Below are positions 6,981 through 12,870 of a stretch of 12,870 nucleotides of DNA, one piece after another. Below the pieces are notes generated by a model, which saw only the letters and a program-made list of their open reading frames with translations, was not told the origin of the DNA and ran no database searches. The stretch is from assembly GCA_905206195.1 (NCBI GenBank), contig CAJLGN010000013.1, positions 1 to 12,870 of the forward strand. Reading direction: 5' to 3'. The position numbers were made by a program, and so were the translations under genes. Positions within the stretch are counted from its first letter, which is position 1, and every line of letters begins with the position of its first letter. This DNA comes from an uncultured Roseburia sp. GTDB lineage: Bacteria; Bacillota; Clostridia; Lachnospirales; Lachnospiraceae.

Positions 6981-7850
6981 TCATATGGAGACATCCACGG
7001 CAGACGCCGTCTCCGCGCCTCCTGCAAAACCGCCGGTTCCCGCCATGCCAACACCCGCGCTCCCGCTCATCTCTTCAGCTGACATCTCCATGCCCGACAT
7101 CTCCGCTGCCATTTCAGCCTTGAGCTGCGCCTGCATCTGCTGCTCCATCATCGCAAGCTCGCTCATCGCCGCTGCTGTGCCGCTGAGATCCATAAATACG
7201 CCGGCATCCGGTGAGGCATTCTCACTCCCCAAGCCTCTTCCAGCCTCGAGCTCTCCCTTGATATATTTCATATCTGCTTCACTGATCTTACTCCGCTCCT
7301 GGCTGCGGTGCATCCGGCGCTTTTGTACCATCTCATTCTTCTTCCGCTTCTGAATGGCAATCTCTTGCATCTCCTCCATCATCATCTTGCTCTCAAGCTG
7401 GCACTCTTTCGTCGCCACGCGGCGTTTGACCTCGCTTCTCTGCTGTTGGTCCTTTGCGCTGCTTTCCTTTCTGTGCGCCGCATGCTCGCGCTCCTCCTCC
7501 CTTAAATTCCGCACCTTCAACTGGGCGCATCGCACCATCCGCCTGGCATGGGCAATGGCGTTTGCAATCTCTTTTTGACTGTACTGTCCACTTCCCGCGG
7601 CGCGTTGCAATGTGGCAAGCTTACTCTTGGCCCGTGTTAAGACTGTGCCCGCGCTCTGCGCTTTCTTCGCCCGTAAGAGCTGTCCCGAAATCTCCCTGTG
7701 ATTATAATTTAGCGGCTTTTTCGCCTTTTTTTCCGTGCGGCGGATGCCCGTCATCCTCGCGGATGGATCATTCGTATTTTTAATGGTGAGTGTTCCCGCC
7801 ATCATCTGACGCACGGTTCCACTTCCCGCTCCACTTATCGTAATTGCCAT
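6981..7850 (-). CDS. Uncharacterised charged coiled-coil protein with Met/Ala/Gly-rich tail
   Basis: 289 residues with no signal peptide or membrane segment, so probably cytoplasmic. Three parts can be seen: a short N-terminus (MAITISGAGSGTVRQMMAGT, 1-20); a strongly basic region (~31-190) with long Arg/Lys/Glu/Gln-rich helices probably forming a coiled coil (for example NLREEEREHAAHRKES, ~115-130); and a C-terminal low-complexity tail (~220-289) rich in Met, Ala, Gly, Ser and Glu, with repeated EMS/GMEMSAEEMSG units. I do not recognise a named domain. I have an impression that similar orphan proteins occur in Lachnospiraceae, but cannot confirm it. The start is supported by GGGAGG eight bases upstream and by codon usage like its neighbours. 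The basic helices could bind nucleic acid or act as a scaffold; no function is assigned. Its leader contains a strong terminator (7884-7941). Confidence 0.8.
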   Translation of the reverse strand: MAITISGAGSGTVRQMMAGTLTIKNTNDPSARMTGIRRTEKKAKKPLNYNHREISGQLLRAKKAQSAGTVLTRAKSKLATLQRAAGSGQYSQKEIANAIAHARRMVRCAQLKVRNLREEEREHAAHRKESSAKDQQQRSEVKRRVATKECQLESKMMMEEMQEIAIQKRKKNEMVQKRRMHRSQERSKISEADMKYIKGELEAGRGLGSENASPDAGVFMDLSGTAAAMSELAMMEQQMQAQLKAEMAAEMSGMEMSAEEMSGSAGVGMAGTGGFAGGAETASAVDVSI

Positions 7851-7883
7851 CGCTCATTCCTCCCTGAACTTGCTCTACCAGAC

Positions 7884-7941
7884 AACAAAATACAAAAGGG
7901 CGCGCCAGAACGGAATATCTTACCCGCCATCTGACACGCCC
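7884..7941 (-). terminator. Intrinsic terminator after metG, lying in the leader of the coiled-coil gene
   Basis: On the minus strand GGGCGTGTCAGA (7941-7930) pairs with TCTGGCGCGCCC (7909-7898) over 12 bases including two G-U pairs, with a 20-base loop, followed by the U-rich tract TTTTGTATTTTG. It lies about 107 bases after the metG stop and about 34 bases before the 289-residue gene's start codon. No convincing promoter fits in that short distance. The downstream gene therefore needs read-through, antitermination, or a promoter upstream of the hairpin. Confidence 0.85.
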
Positions 7942-8048
7942 GCAAAAACATGAATCCGTTCATATTCTATACATCGGACAAATCTGTCTTGATTGTTAGC
8001 TTTTCCTGGAAAAATACGGCATTTCCCATAAATCTTTCTATAAATGGA

Positions 8049-10100
8049 TCAGCAGATCTCCGCGCCCGCAGGCATGGACTTCTCCGGCGCCACCAAGGCG
8101 AGATTGCCCTCCGCGTCCTCCGCACATAAAAGCATCCCCTCGGAGAGGACTCCCGCCAGCTTCGCAGGCTTTAAATTCACGAGAACCATCACCTTTTTTC
8201 CGACCATCTCTTCCGGCGTGTAATACTTGCGTATACCGGAGACAATCTGCTTTACCTGACTCCCAATCTTTACCTTGGAGCAGAGCAGCTTCTTGGACTT
8301 CTCGACCGCCTCGCAGGCGATGATCTCACCGACTTGAAACTGCATTTTCATGAAGTCGTCGTACGTGATCTCAGCCTTCGGCTCAATGTCAATCACTGCT
8401 CCACATCCGTCCGATGCGGCTACATGGCTGTCGGTCTCTTTTGCCCCGCCGGTCACTGCCACAGCACCCGCGGATGGTGCATCCCCTCCAAATACCGCCT
8501 GCTCCGCCTCAAATTCTTTTCTCTGTGCCTCCCGAATCGCCTCCACCTTGGGCATCACATCTTTTGCATCCAGACGTGCAAATAGGATCTCCGGCTTATC
8601 GATCACTTTTTTGCCGCTCTCGTAAAGGCCGAATTGATCCAGATCCTCAAAGCTGCGAAGCGCGGTGTTCAGCTGCGCCCCAATTTTCTCTGCGGTCCCC
8701 GGAAGGAAACTCTCTAAAAGGGAAGCGCCCACGGCGATCGACTCCACCAGATTATAGAGCACTTCGCTCAACCGGTCACGCCTCTCCTCGTCCTTGGCAA
8801 GCACCCACGGTGCAGTCTCATCGATATATTTGTTGCAGCGCTTGAACACGGCAAACACCTCAGAAATGGCATCGGCGACGCGAAGATTCTCCATCTTCCC
8901 CGCGACCTTATCCCTCGCCCCGGTCACAACCGCCTTTAAGTCTGCGTCGACCTCCTCCGTCACGCCAGTGCGCGTCACCGCGCCGTCAAAATATTTGTTG
9001 CTCATGGACACTGTGCGGTTCACCAAGTTTCCGAGCACGTTCGCAAGATCGGAGTTGAAGCGCTCGATGACAAGCTCCCAGGTGATGATTCCGTCATTGT
9101 CAAACGGCATCTCATGCAGCACAAAGTAGCGTGTCGCATCCACCCCGATCAGCTCCGCCATATCGTCCGCGTAAATCACATTCCCCTTGGATTTGCTCAT
9201 CTTGTCGCCGCCCTGTAAGAGCCACGGATGTCCAAACACCTGCTTGGGGAGTGGTAGGTCGAGCGCCATAAGAAAAATCGGCCAGTAGATTGTGTGGAAA
9301 CGGATGATATCTTTTCCGATTAAGTGCAGGTCTGCCGGCCAGTTTTTATTGAAAAGCTCGCTGGAGGCTCCATCGGCCTCATAGCCGATTTTGGTGATAT
9401 AGTTTGTCAGGGCGTCAAGCCATACATAAACCACGTGCTTGGGCTCAAAGTCCACCGGGATTCCCCAGGAGAATGAGGTTCTGGACACGCATAAATCCTG
9501 CAAGCCCGGAAGCAGGAAGTTGTTCATCATCTCATTTTTTCTGGAAACCGGCTGAATAAACTCCGGGTGCTCATTGATGTGCTGGATCAGGCGGTCTGCA
9601 TATTTGCTCATTTTAAAGAAGTATGCCTCCTCCTTCGCGGGGAGTACATCCCTGCCGCAATCCGGGCATTTGCCGTCCACAAGCTGAGACTCCGTCCAGA
9701 AGGACTCGCACGGCGTGCAGTAAAGCCCCTCATAAGCGCCCTTATAGATATCACCCTTGTCATATAATTTCCTGAAAATCTTCTGTACCTGTCTCTCGTG
9801 ATCCTCGTCTGTTGTGCGGACAAAGCTGTCGTAGGAGGTGTTCATTAAATCCCAGATGCGCTTTACCTCACCCGCCACGTCGTCCACGTACTGCTTTGGT
9901 GTGATGCCCGCCCGCTCGGCCTTCTCCTGAATCTTCTGTCCGTGCTCGTCAGTTCCGGTCTGGAAGTAAACGTCGTACCCCTCCGCTCTTTTGTAGCGGG
10001 CGATGGCATCCGCCAGCACGATCTCGTAAGTGTTGCCGATGTGCGGCTTACCGGATGTGTAGGCAATCGCCGTCGTCATATAAAATTTTTCTTTACTCAT
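8049..10100 (-). CDS. metG: Methionine-tRNA ligase with C-terminal tRNA-binding domain
   Basis: Class I aminoacyl-tRNA synthetase charging tRNA-Met (including initiator) with methionine in the cytoplasm; 683 residues. Catalytic Rossmann fold with the HIGH-type motif HIGN (20-23) and KMSKS (300-304), and a zinc knuckle with Cys pairs at 128/131 and 145/148. An anticodon-binding helical domain (~350-500) follows, then a low-complexity linker (~535-570) and a C-terminal OB-fold tRNA-binding domain (~575-683, containing FQVGEI and SGIRKYYTPEEMVGKKV), as in the long dimer-forming bacterial MetG. The start is fixed by GGGAGG seven bases upstream of the ATG. Expression is predicted to be controlled by the Met-specific T-box leader upstream, and the gene ends at the intrinsic terminator at 7884-7941. 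All key residues are present and the gene appears intact. Confidence 0.98.
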   Translation of the reverse strand: MSKEKFYMTTAIAYTSGKPHIGNTYEIVLADAIARYKRAEGYDVYFQTGTDEHGQKIQEKAERAGITPKQYVDDVAGEVKRIWDLMNTSYDSFVRTTDEDHERQVQKIFRKLYDKGDIYKGAYEGLYCTPCESFWTESQLVDGKCPDCGRDVLPAKEEAYFFKMSKYADRLIQHINEHPEFIQPVSRKNEMMNNFLLPGLQDLCVSRTSFSWGIPVDFEPKHVVYVWLDALTNYITKIGYEADGASSELFNKNWPADLHLIGKDIIRFHTIYWPIFLMALDLPLPKQVFGHPWLLQGGDKMSKSKGNVIYADDMAELIGVDATRYFVLHEMPFDNDGIITWELVIERFNSDLANVLGNLVNRTVSMSNKYFDGAVTRTGVTEEVDADLKAVVTGARDKVAGKMENLRVADAISEVFAVFKRCNKYIDETAPWVLAKDEERRDRLSEVLYNLVESIAVGASLLESFLPGTAEKIGAQLNTALRSFEDLDQFGLYESGKKVIDKPEILFARLDAKDVMPKVEAIREAQRKEFEAEQAVFGGDAPSAGAVAVTGGAKETDSHVAASDGCGAVIDIEPKAEITYDDFMKMQFQVGEIIACEAVEKSKKLLCSKVKIGSQVKQIVSGIRKYYTPEEMVGKKVMVLVNLKPAKLAGVLSEGMLLCAEDAEGNLALVAPEKSMPAGAEIC

Positions 10101-10202
10101 TTCTTTTCCTCCCTTAATTCCGCCTATTTTCCGCGCGCCGATAACGCAAATCTAAACATACCTCGCACACTCAAACTCGCGCTATCCTCAGGTGCATCGC
10201 GC

Positions 10203-10263
10203 AAAAAATCCCGCCTCCTGAAAACCTCTGTATCCTAATATACATTCGTTCCCAGAAGGCGGG
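10203..10263 (-). terminator. T-box-controlled intrinsic terminator
   Basis: On the minus strand CCCGCCTTCTG (10263-10253) pairs with CAGGAGGCGGG (10220-10210) over 11 bases with one G-U pair, followed by TTTTTT (10208-10203). The left arm lies immediately after the T-box sequence, so the antiterminator and terminator are mutually exclusive as in standard T-box leaders. About 102 bases separate it from the metG start codon. Confidence 0.92.
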
Positions 10264-10570
10264 TCTACTATCCCGCGGTACCACTTCCATTCGCACAGAC
10301 TTCACAGTCTGCACCTCTGTAGATATCTGCACTCAATATCTTCCGCTGTAACAGGCGGTCCCGTCAGAGCTTATCCGTCCCACCTGTCCGCACCAGCCGC
10401 GCAGATCTGTTCCCAGTGAAAACAGTTCATCCCTGCCACTCCAAAGCCATGTTCCATCTGACTTTCCCCATTTCCTCTCAGCAGCGCGTCCGAATCGGAC
10501 ACCTGGAAAACTCTCTGTAAAGTTCCGGCAGATGTACTCTCTTTTTCCTCGTGTTTTAAATTTGTTGACT
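10203..10570 (-). promoter_or_regulatory. T-box riboswitch leader of metG, Met specifier
   Basis: The transcript leader senses uncharged tRNA-Met and permits metG transcription when charging is low. The T-box sequence GGAAGTGGTACCGCGGG (10288-10272) is clear; its UGGU would pair with the tRNA ACCA end, fitting the A discriminator of tRNA-Met. In stem I, AGAGAGTA lies near the 5' end and ACATCTG pairs with CAGATG to frame the specifier loop. The loop's 3' side reads GGAAC-ATG, placing the specifier codon AUG at 10450-10448, which agrees with the gene. The leader ends in the terminator at 10203-10263. The stem I boundaries and the 5' end (~10570) are estimates from the promoter. Confidence 0.93.
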
Positions 10571-10576
10571 TTTCTA

Positions 10577-10605
10577 AGATTAGCACGGAACTGTGGGAAA
10601 GTCAA
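10577..10605 (-). promoter_or_regulatory. Sigma-A promoter of the T-box/metG unit
   Basis: TTGACT (10605-10600) is separated by exactly 17 bases from TAATCT (10582-10577), a near-consensus housekeeping promoter, placing the start near 10570. The -35 box contains the TGA stop codon (10604-10602) of the upstream protease gene, so the two units abut and no terminator fits between them. Confidence 0.85.
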
Positions 10606-11468
10606 GCATCGAGAAATTCGTCCTGCACCTTTGCTCCCATACCGGAGTTTCCCAGCCGGTTGATCTCAAAGACCGCCCCAGCCGTCACACACACGGCCAC
10701 TGCACATATGCCTGCCATCGCTGCGCCCGGCATTTCGGGCAGGACGGAAAGTACCATGCCGGCCAGATTAAATGCCATATGGCATAAAATATTTGCGGTG
10801 AGCGATCCAAACCTCTCAAACAGCCAGATGAGTATCAAACTGTAGGCAAACGTATAAATAGCCCACAAAATGCTGCCGTGCATCACTCCAAATAACAGGG
10901 AGGCGATCACCGCCGCCACAAACTTTGGCATCCCTCGCCGCAACCGCGTGTACACAAGGCCGCGGAATACAATCTCCTCCACCACGGGAGCCACCAGCAC
11001 CGTGGAAAACCAATTCAAAAGCACGCTTCCCTCCACCACAAGACTGGATTTCGCGGCGTACGCCTCCACCCAGCTCTGCGGGAACGGAATGACAGACATA
11101 AGCAGTGAAATGACAATGTTAAACGCCATCCCAAACAGGGGGATCCATAAAATACCGCGCCCATTGATTCTGGAAATCTGAACCTCCGCCAAAAACTTCT
11201 TTTTGCGAATCAAAAATCCAAGCCAGTAGATGAGCAGTGTGACTACACCGGAAATCAAAATCAGCCACCCGGACAATGCGTACATTTTTTCTGTCGCCTG
11301 ACTCTGCAGCGCGGCATAATCGATTTGTCCGCCTGGCAGCCTGGCGTCTGCCATAAGCCCCGCCGTGATGATCACGCTCATCCCCAAGCTCACCAAAAGC
11401 TGCATTCCAAAATACACGGCGAAATAGATCAGCGCTTTTCCTGCGCCCTTAAAAAAATTCTTTGCCAT
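10602..11468 (-). CDS. CPBP (CAAX/Abi-type) family intramembrane metalloprotease
   Basis: Integral membrane protein of 288 residues with about seven to eight hydrophobic segments. CPBP-family active-site motifs are present in order: EEIVFR (Glu 164-165, Arg 169), FGVMH (His ~197) and HMAFN (His ~230, Asn ~234). In eukaryotes such enzymes cleave prenylated CAAX proteins. In Firmicutes homologues process or tolerate peptides (bacteriocin immunity) or act in membrane-protein turnover, and the substrate here is unknown. The start at 11468 is favoured by GGGGGAG about six bases upstream; a GTG at 11492 would extend it by eight residues. It follows the small membrane protein gene by 27 bases, suggesting co-transcription. 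The external loop at ~40-65 is hydrophilic and unremarkable. Confidence 0.9.
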   Translation of the reverse strand: MAKNFFKGAGKALIYFAVYFGMQLLVSLGMSVIITAGLMADARLPGGQIDYAALQSQATEKMYALSGWLILISGVVTLLIYWLGFLIRKKKFLAEVQISRINGRGILWIPLFGMAFNIVISLLMSVIPFPQSWVEAYAAKSSLVVEGSVLLNWFSTVLVAPVVEEIVFRGLVYTRLRRGMPKFVAAVIASLLFGVMHGSILWAIYTFAYSLILIWLFERFGSLTANILCHMAFNLAGMVLSVLPEMPGAAMAGICAVAVCVTAGAVFEINRLGNSGMGAKVQDEFLDA

Positions 11469-11495
11469 AGCTCTCTCCCCCGTATCCCGCACTGG

Positions 11496-11732
11496 CTACA
11501 TCCTTTTTAGCAGCCAGCACGCCGCAAACAGGATGCACGAAAAAAGTGTCTGCTCATTCACCGGATTTGCACCGTACAGAACATAGTACAACAGATTTAA
11601 TGTCATCACGAGGGCCCCACAGGCCAACATTTGGAATCCATTTCTAACACAAAAGAACTCGTCCTTACGGCTGCTCATTAAGCTTATCTGTGTGGTACAA
11701 ATTTCGCCTTCCTGACACAAAGCCGCACTCAA
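11496..11732 (-). CDS. Small membrane protein, start uncertain, possibly 5'-truncated
   Basis: The open frame encodes up to 78 residues from a TTG at 11732, or 60 from an internal ATG at 11678 (MSSRKDEFFCVRNGF...). Two hydrophobic segments are visible (about FQMLACGALVMTLNLLYYVL and QTLFSCILFAACWLL), ending in a basic LLKRM. Neither start has a good ribosome binding site, and the frame stays open back to a stop near 11762 with protein-like sequence, so the true N-terminus may be lost or frameshifted. The two-helix pattern after a short charged KDE segment recalls small Firmicute membrane proteins (DUF6442-like) often found beside HTH regulators, but this is only a resemblance. It lies 27 bases upstream of the CPBP protease gene and may be co-transcribed with it, perhaps as a partner or substrate. 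Confidence 0.5.
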   Translation of the reverse strand: MSAALCQEGEICTTQISLMSSRKDEFFCVRNGFQMLACGALVMTLNLLYYVLYGANPVNEQTLFSCILFAACWLLKRM

Positions 11733-11950
11733 TGCTTCACCGTTTGCAACATGTCCATTTTACGTTTCGGTTATTTGAGAATTCCAAAAGTCAAACACAC
11801 CCTGTTATTTTACGCAGTAGCATTTCACGATTTTATGTCTTCTATCAAAAATAATCGTTTCAACTTGTATCGTGATATATTGCCACATTCACAACATTCA
11901 GATTTTGTTGGACGCGTTTGGTTCATCCCCAATCTTTGCGCCGATCCCGC
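11733..11950. other. AT-rich intergenic stretch without a clear gene
   Basis: These 218 bases are visibly richer in A and T than the flanking genes. No good promoter, ribosome binding site or GC-rich terminator was found. A TTGACT on the minus strand (11794-11789) lacks a properly spaced -10. An imperfect AT-rich inverted repeat lies around 11827-11858 (ACGATTTT ... AATCGT). A 33-codon minus-strand frame (11926-11825) with a CCECG motif has no ribosome binding site spacing and is not called as a gene. The stretch may be a decayed gene remnant or simply spacer. Confidence 0.5.
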
Positions 11951-12870
11951 CTACACAGATAACGCCACAAATATTACATTCACGACACACATCGCAGCAG
12001 ATAGCGTTCCCAGCAATTTTGCCCCCATCTCATTGTGCTTTTCCTGCACCGTGTCCCTCTGCCTGTAAATGCCAAGCAGTGTCACAAACAGCAGAATCGC
12101 GTAAAGCGGCGCGTAGACCCGCTCACCGGAGACATAGATGGTCGCCGCGAAACCCAGTACCATCCCCGCTCCAAATCCCATTCCAAGCAGAATGAGCAGA
12201 TAAAAATACTCCCGCAAATTCTCTCCAAAAAGCTGATACAGCGCGTAAATCATGGCCGCCACCGTGACCGCGAGATAGACCATCGGAAGCCATGTGGACA
12301 GCTCACTCCAGCTCCACTCCAACACCTCGCCCGGCATCACAAAAAGCCCCGCCAGTCCCGGATACGCCGTTCGCACCACCGTCTGACCAAACAAAATCAG
12401 AAAGGGCAGACCGGAGAGCAGCGTCTTTTTGTAATCCCGCGTCTTCACGCAGACAAGCCCCGTCCAGAGCAGTGCCACCGTAAAAAATACCGCGTCGGCA
12501 TTGCCGATAAAGACGCGCTCGATACTCAACAGCCCCAGATACAGCTTCTCCGCAAATCCAAACTCCGCATAAATGGGCAGATCCGCGATACTGACTGCAT
12601 TGCGCGCAGCATTTCCCGGACAGAACAAAATGATGGCCAACGATATCACATTCACCGCCGAAAGCGCGGCCAGCACCGGAAGATTTGACGGCTTTTTCTT
12701 CTCCTTCCACAGATAAAAACCGTACAGCAGGAGTACCACACACTGAATCACCGCGTACTGCTCATGACTTCCCGTGACGATGCACACCAGCGCTCCAAAA
12801 ATTCCTTCTACTGTATGAATTCGCGCACCAACCAGCATCTTTTTCACCACCACTCCGAGAAAAAATATTC
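11951..12870 (-). CDS. Polytopic membrane protein, possibly DUF6056-like (5' end beyond window)
   Basis: The frame is open to the right edge, so the N-terminus is missing; about 306 residues are visible. There are roughly eight hydrophobic segments separated by short loops. Notable pieces are TGSHEQYAVIQ in the first visible part, a CPGNAARN loop, and ERVYAPLY before the last helices. The HEQ segment and the P-G-N-x-x-R loop resemble DUF6056-type and related glycosyltransferase-like or O-unit membrane proteins, suggesting a role in cell-surface polysaccharide handling; this rests on memory of the family pattern. A GTG at 12853 should not be taken as the start, since the sequence before it (IFFLGVV) is also hydrophobic and open. 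The stop at 11951 is followed by the AT-rich gap, with no obvious terminator. Confidence 0.7.
   Translation of the reverse strand, partial: IFFLGVVVKKMLVGARIHTVEGIFGALVCIVTGSHEQYAVIQCVVLLLYGFYLWKEKKKPSNLPVLAALSAVNVISLAIILFCPGNAARNAVSIADLPIYAEFGFAEKLYLGLLSIERVFIGNADAVFFTVALLWTGLVCVKTRDYKKTLLSGLPFLILFGQTVVRTAYPGLAGLFVMPGEVLEWSWSELSTWLPMVYLAVTVAAMIYALYQLFGENLREYFYLLILLGMGFGAGMVLGFAATIYVSGERVYAPLYAILLFVTLLGIYRQRDTVQEKHNEMGAKLLGTLSAAMCVVNVIFVALSV

Noticed and set aside
8414..8845. 143-codon plus-strand frame inside metG
   Set aside because: It is antisense to the linker and anticodon-binding regions of an intact metG, and is proline/arginine-rich shadow sequence.
11729..11758. Nine-codon minus-strand frame MDMLQTVKH just upstream of the small membrane protein
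   Set aside because: It could be the true N-terminus joined by a frameshift, but there is no ribosome binding site and no known homologous N-terminus to support the join.
12035..12688. 217-codon plus-strand open frame opposite the right-end membrane protein
   Set aside because: It is antisense to a clear hydrophobic membrane-protein frame, its product is an Arg/His/Gln-rich shadow sequence without domains, and it has no ribosome binding site.

Overview
The window looks like chromosomal DNA of a low-to-moderate GC Gram-positive anaerobe, most likely a Clostridia/Lachnospiraceae-type Firmicute. The grounds are strong AGGAGG-type ribosome binding sites, a T-box leader in front of metG, a NarL-type two-component system beside a three-gene ABC-2 exporter, CPBP protease and NhaC-type antiporter genes, and short intergenic gaps. 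No rRNA, tRNA, CRISPR array, intact insertion sequence or phage module is visible. The genus cannot be fixed from this sequence.

Left part (1-5223): a response regulator (cut by the window edge) and a NarL/DesK-like sensor kinase are read leftwards. A 3-gene ABC exporter (ATPase plus two ABC-2 permeases, the last two overlapping by 26 bases) is read rightwards. The gene set and order of types match the Bacillus subtilis LnrJK/LnrLMN (YfiJK/YfiLMN) linearmycin-response system, except that here the two halves diverge. The 266-base gap between the chosen kinase start and the ATPase start carries a perfect GTGACA-TC-TGTCAC palindrome, with a degenerate copy 22 bases away. It lies about 65-70 bases upstream of the likely start sites of both divergent promoters. 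The simplest reading is an envelope-stress or antibiotic-sensing switch that controls its own exporter.

Middle part (5224-7850): an NhaC-family sodium/proton (or organic acid) antiporter stands behind an AT-rich promoter region holding two inverted repeats. It converges on a leftward gene for a 289-residue, highly charged coiled-coil protein of unknown function. Between the two convergent stops is a 136-base fold-back element that may be a bidirectional terminator or a relic MITE.

Right part (7851-12870, all leftwards): a membrane protein cut by the right edge (possibly DUF6056-like), an AT-rich gap, a small membrane protein with an unclear start, a CPBP-family intramembrane protease, and then metG. 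metG is preceded by a complete T-box riboswitch whose specifier codon can be read as AUG (Met). The T-box promoter's -35 box overlaps the stop codon of the protease gene. A strong intrinsic terminator follows metG and also lies in the leader of the 289-residue gene.

Most of this is well-explained housekeeping and stress-response DNA. The items most worth a second look are the divergent Lnr-like module with its palindromic operator, the orphan coiled-coil protein with a terminator in its leader, and the fold-back element at 6825-6960.
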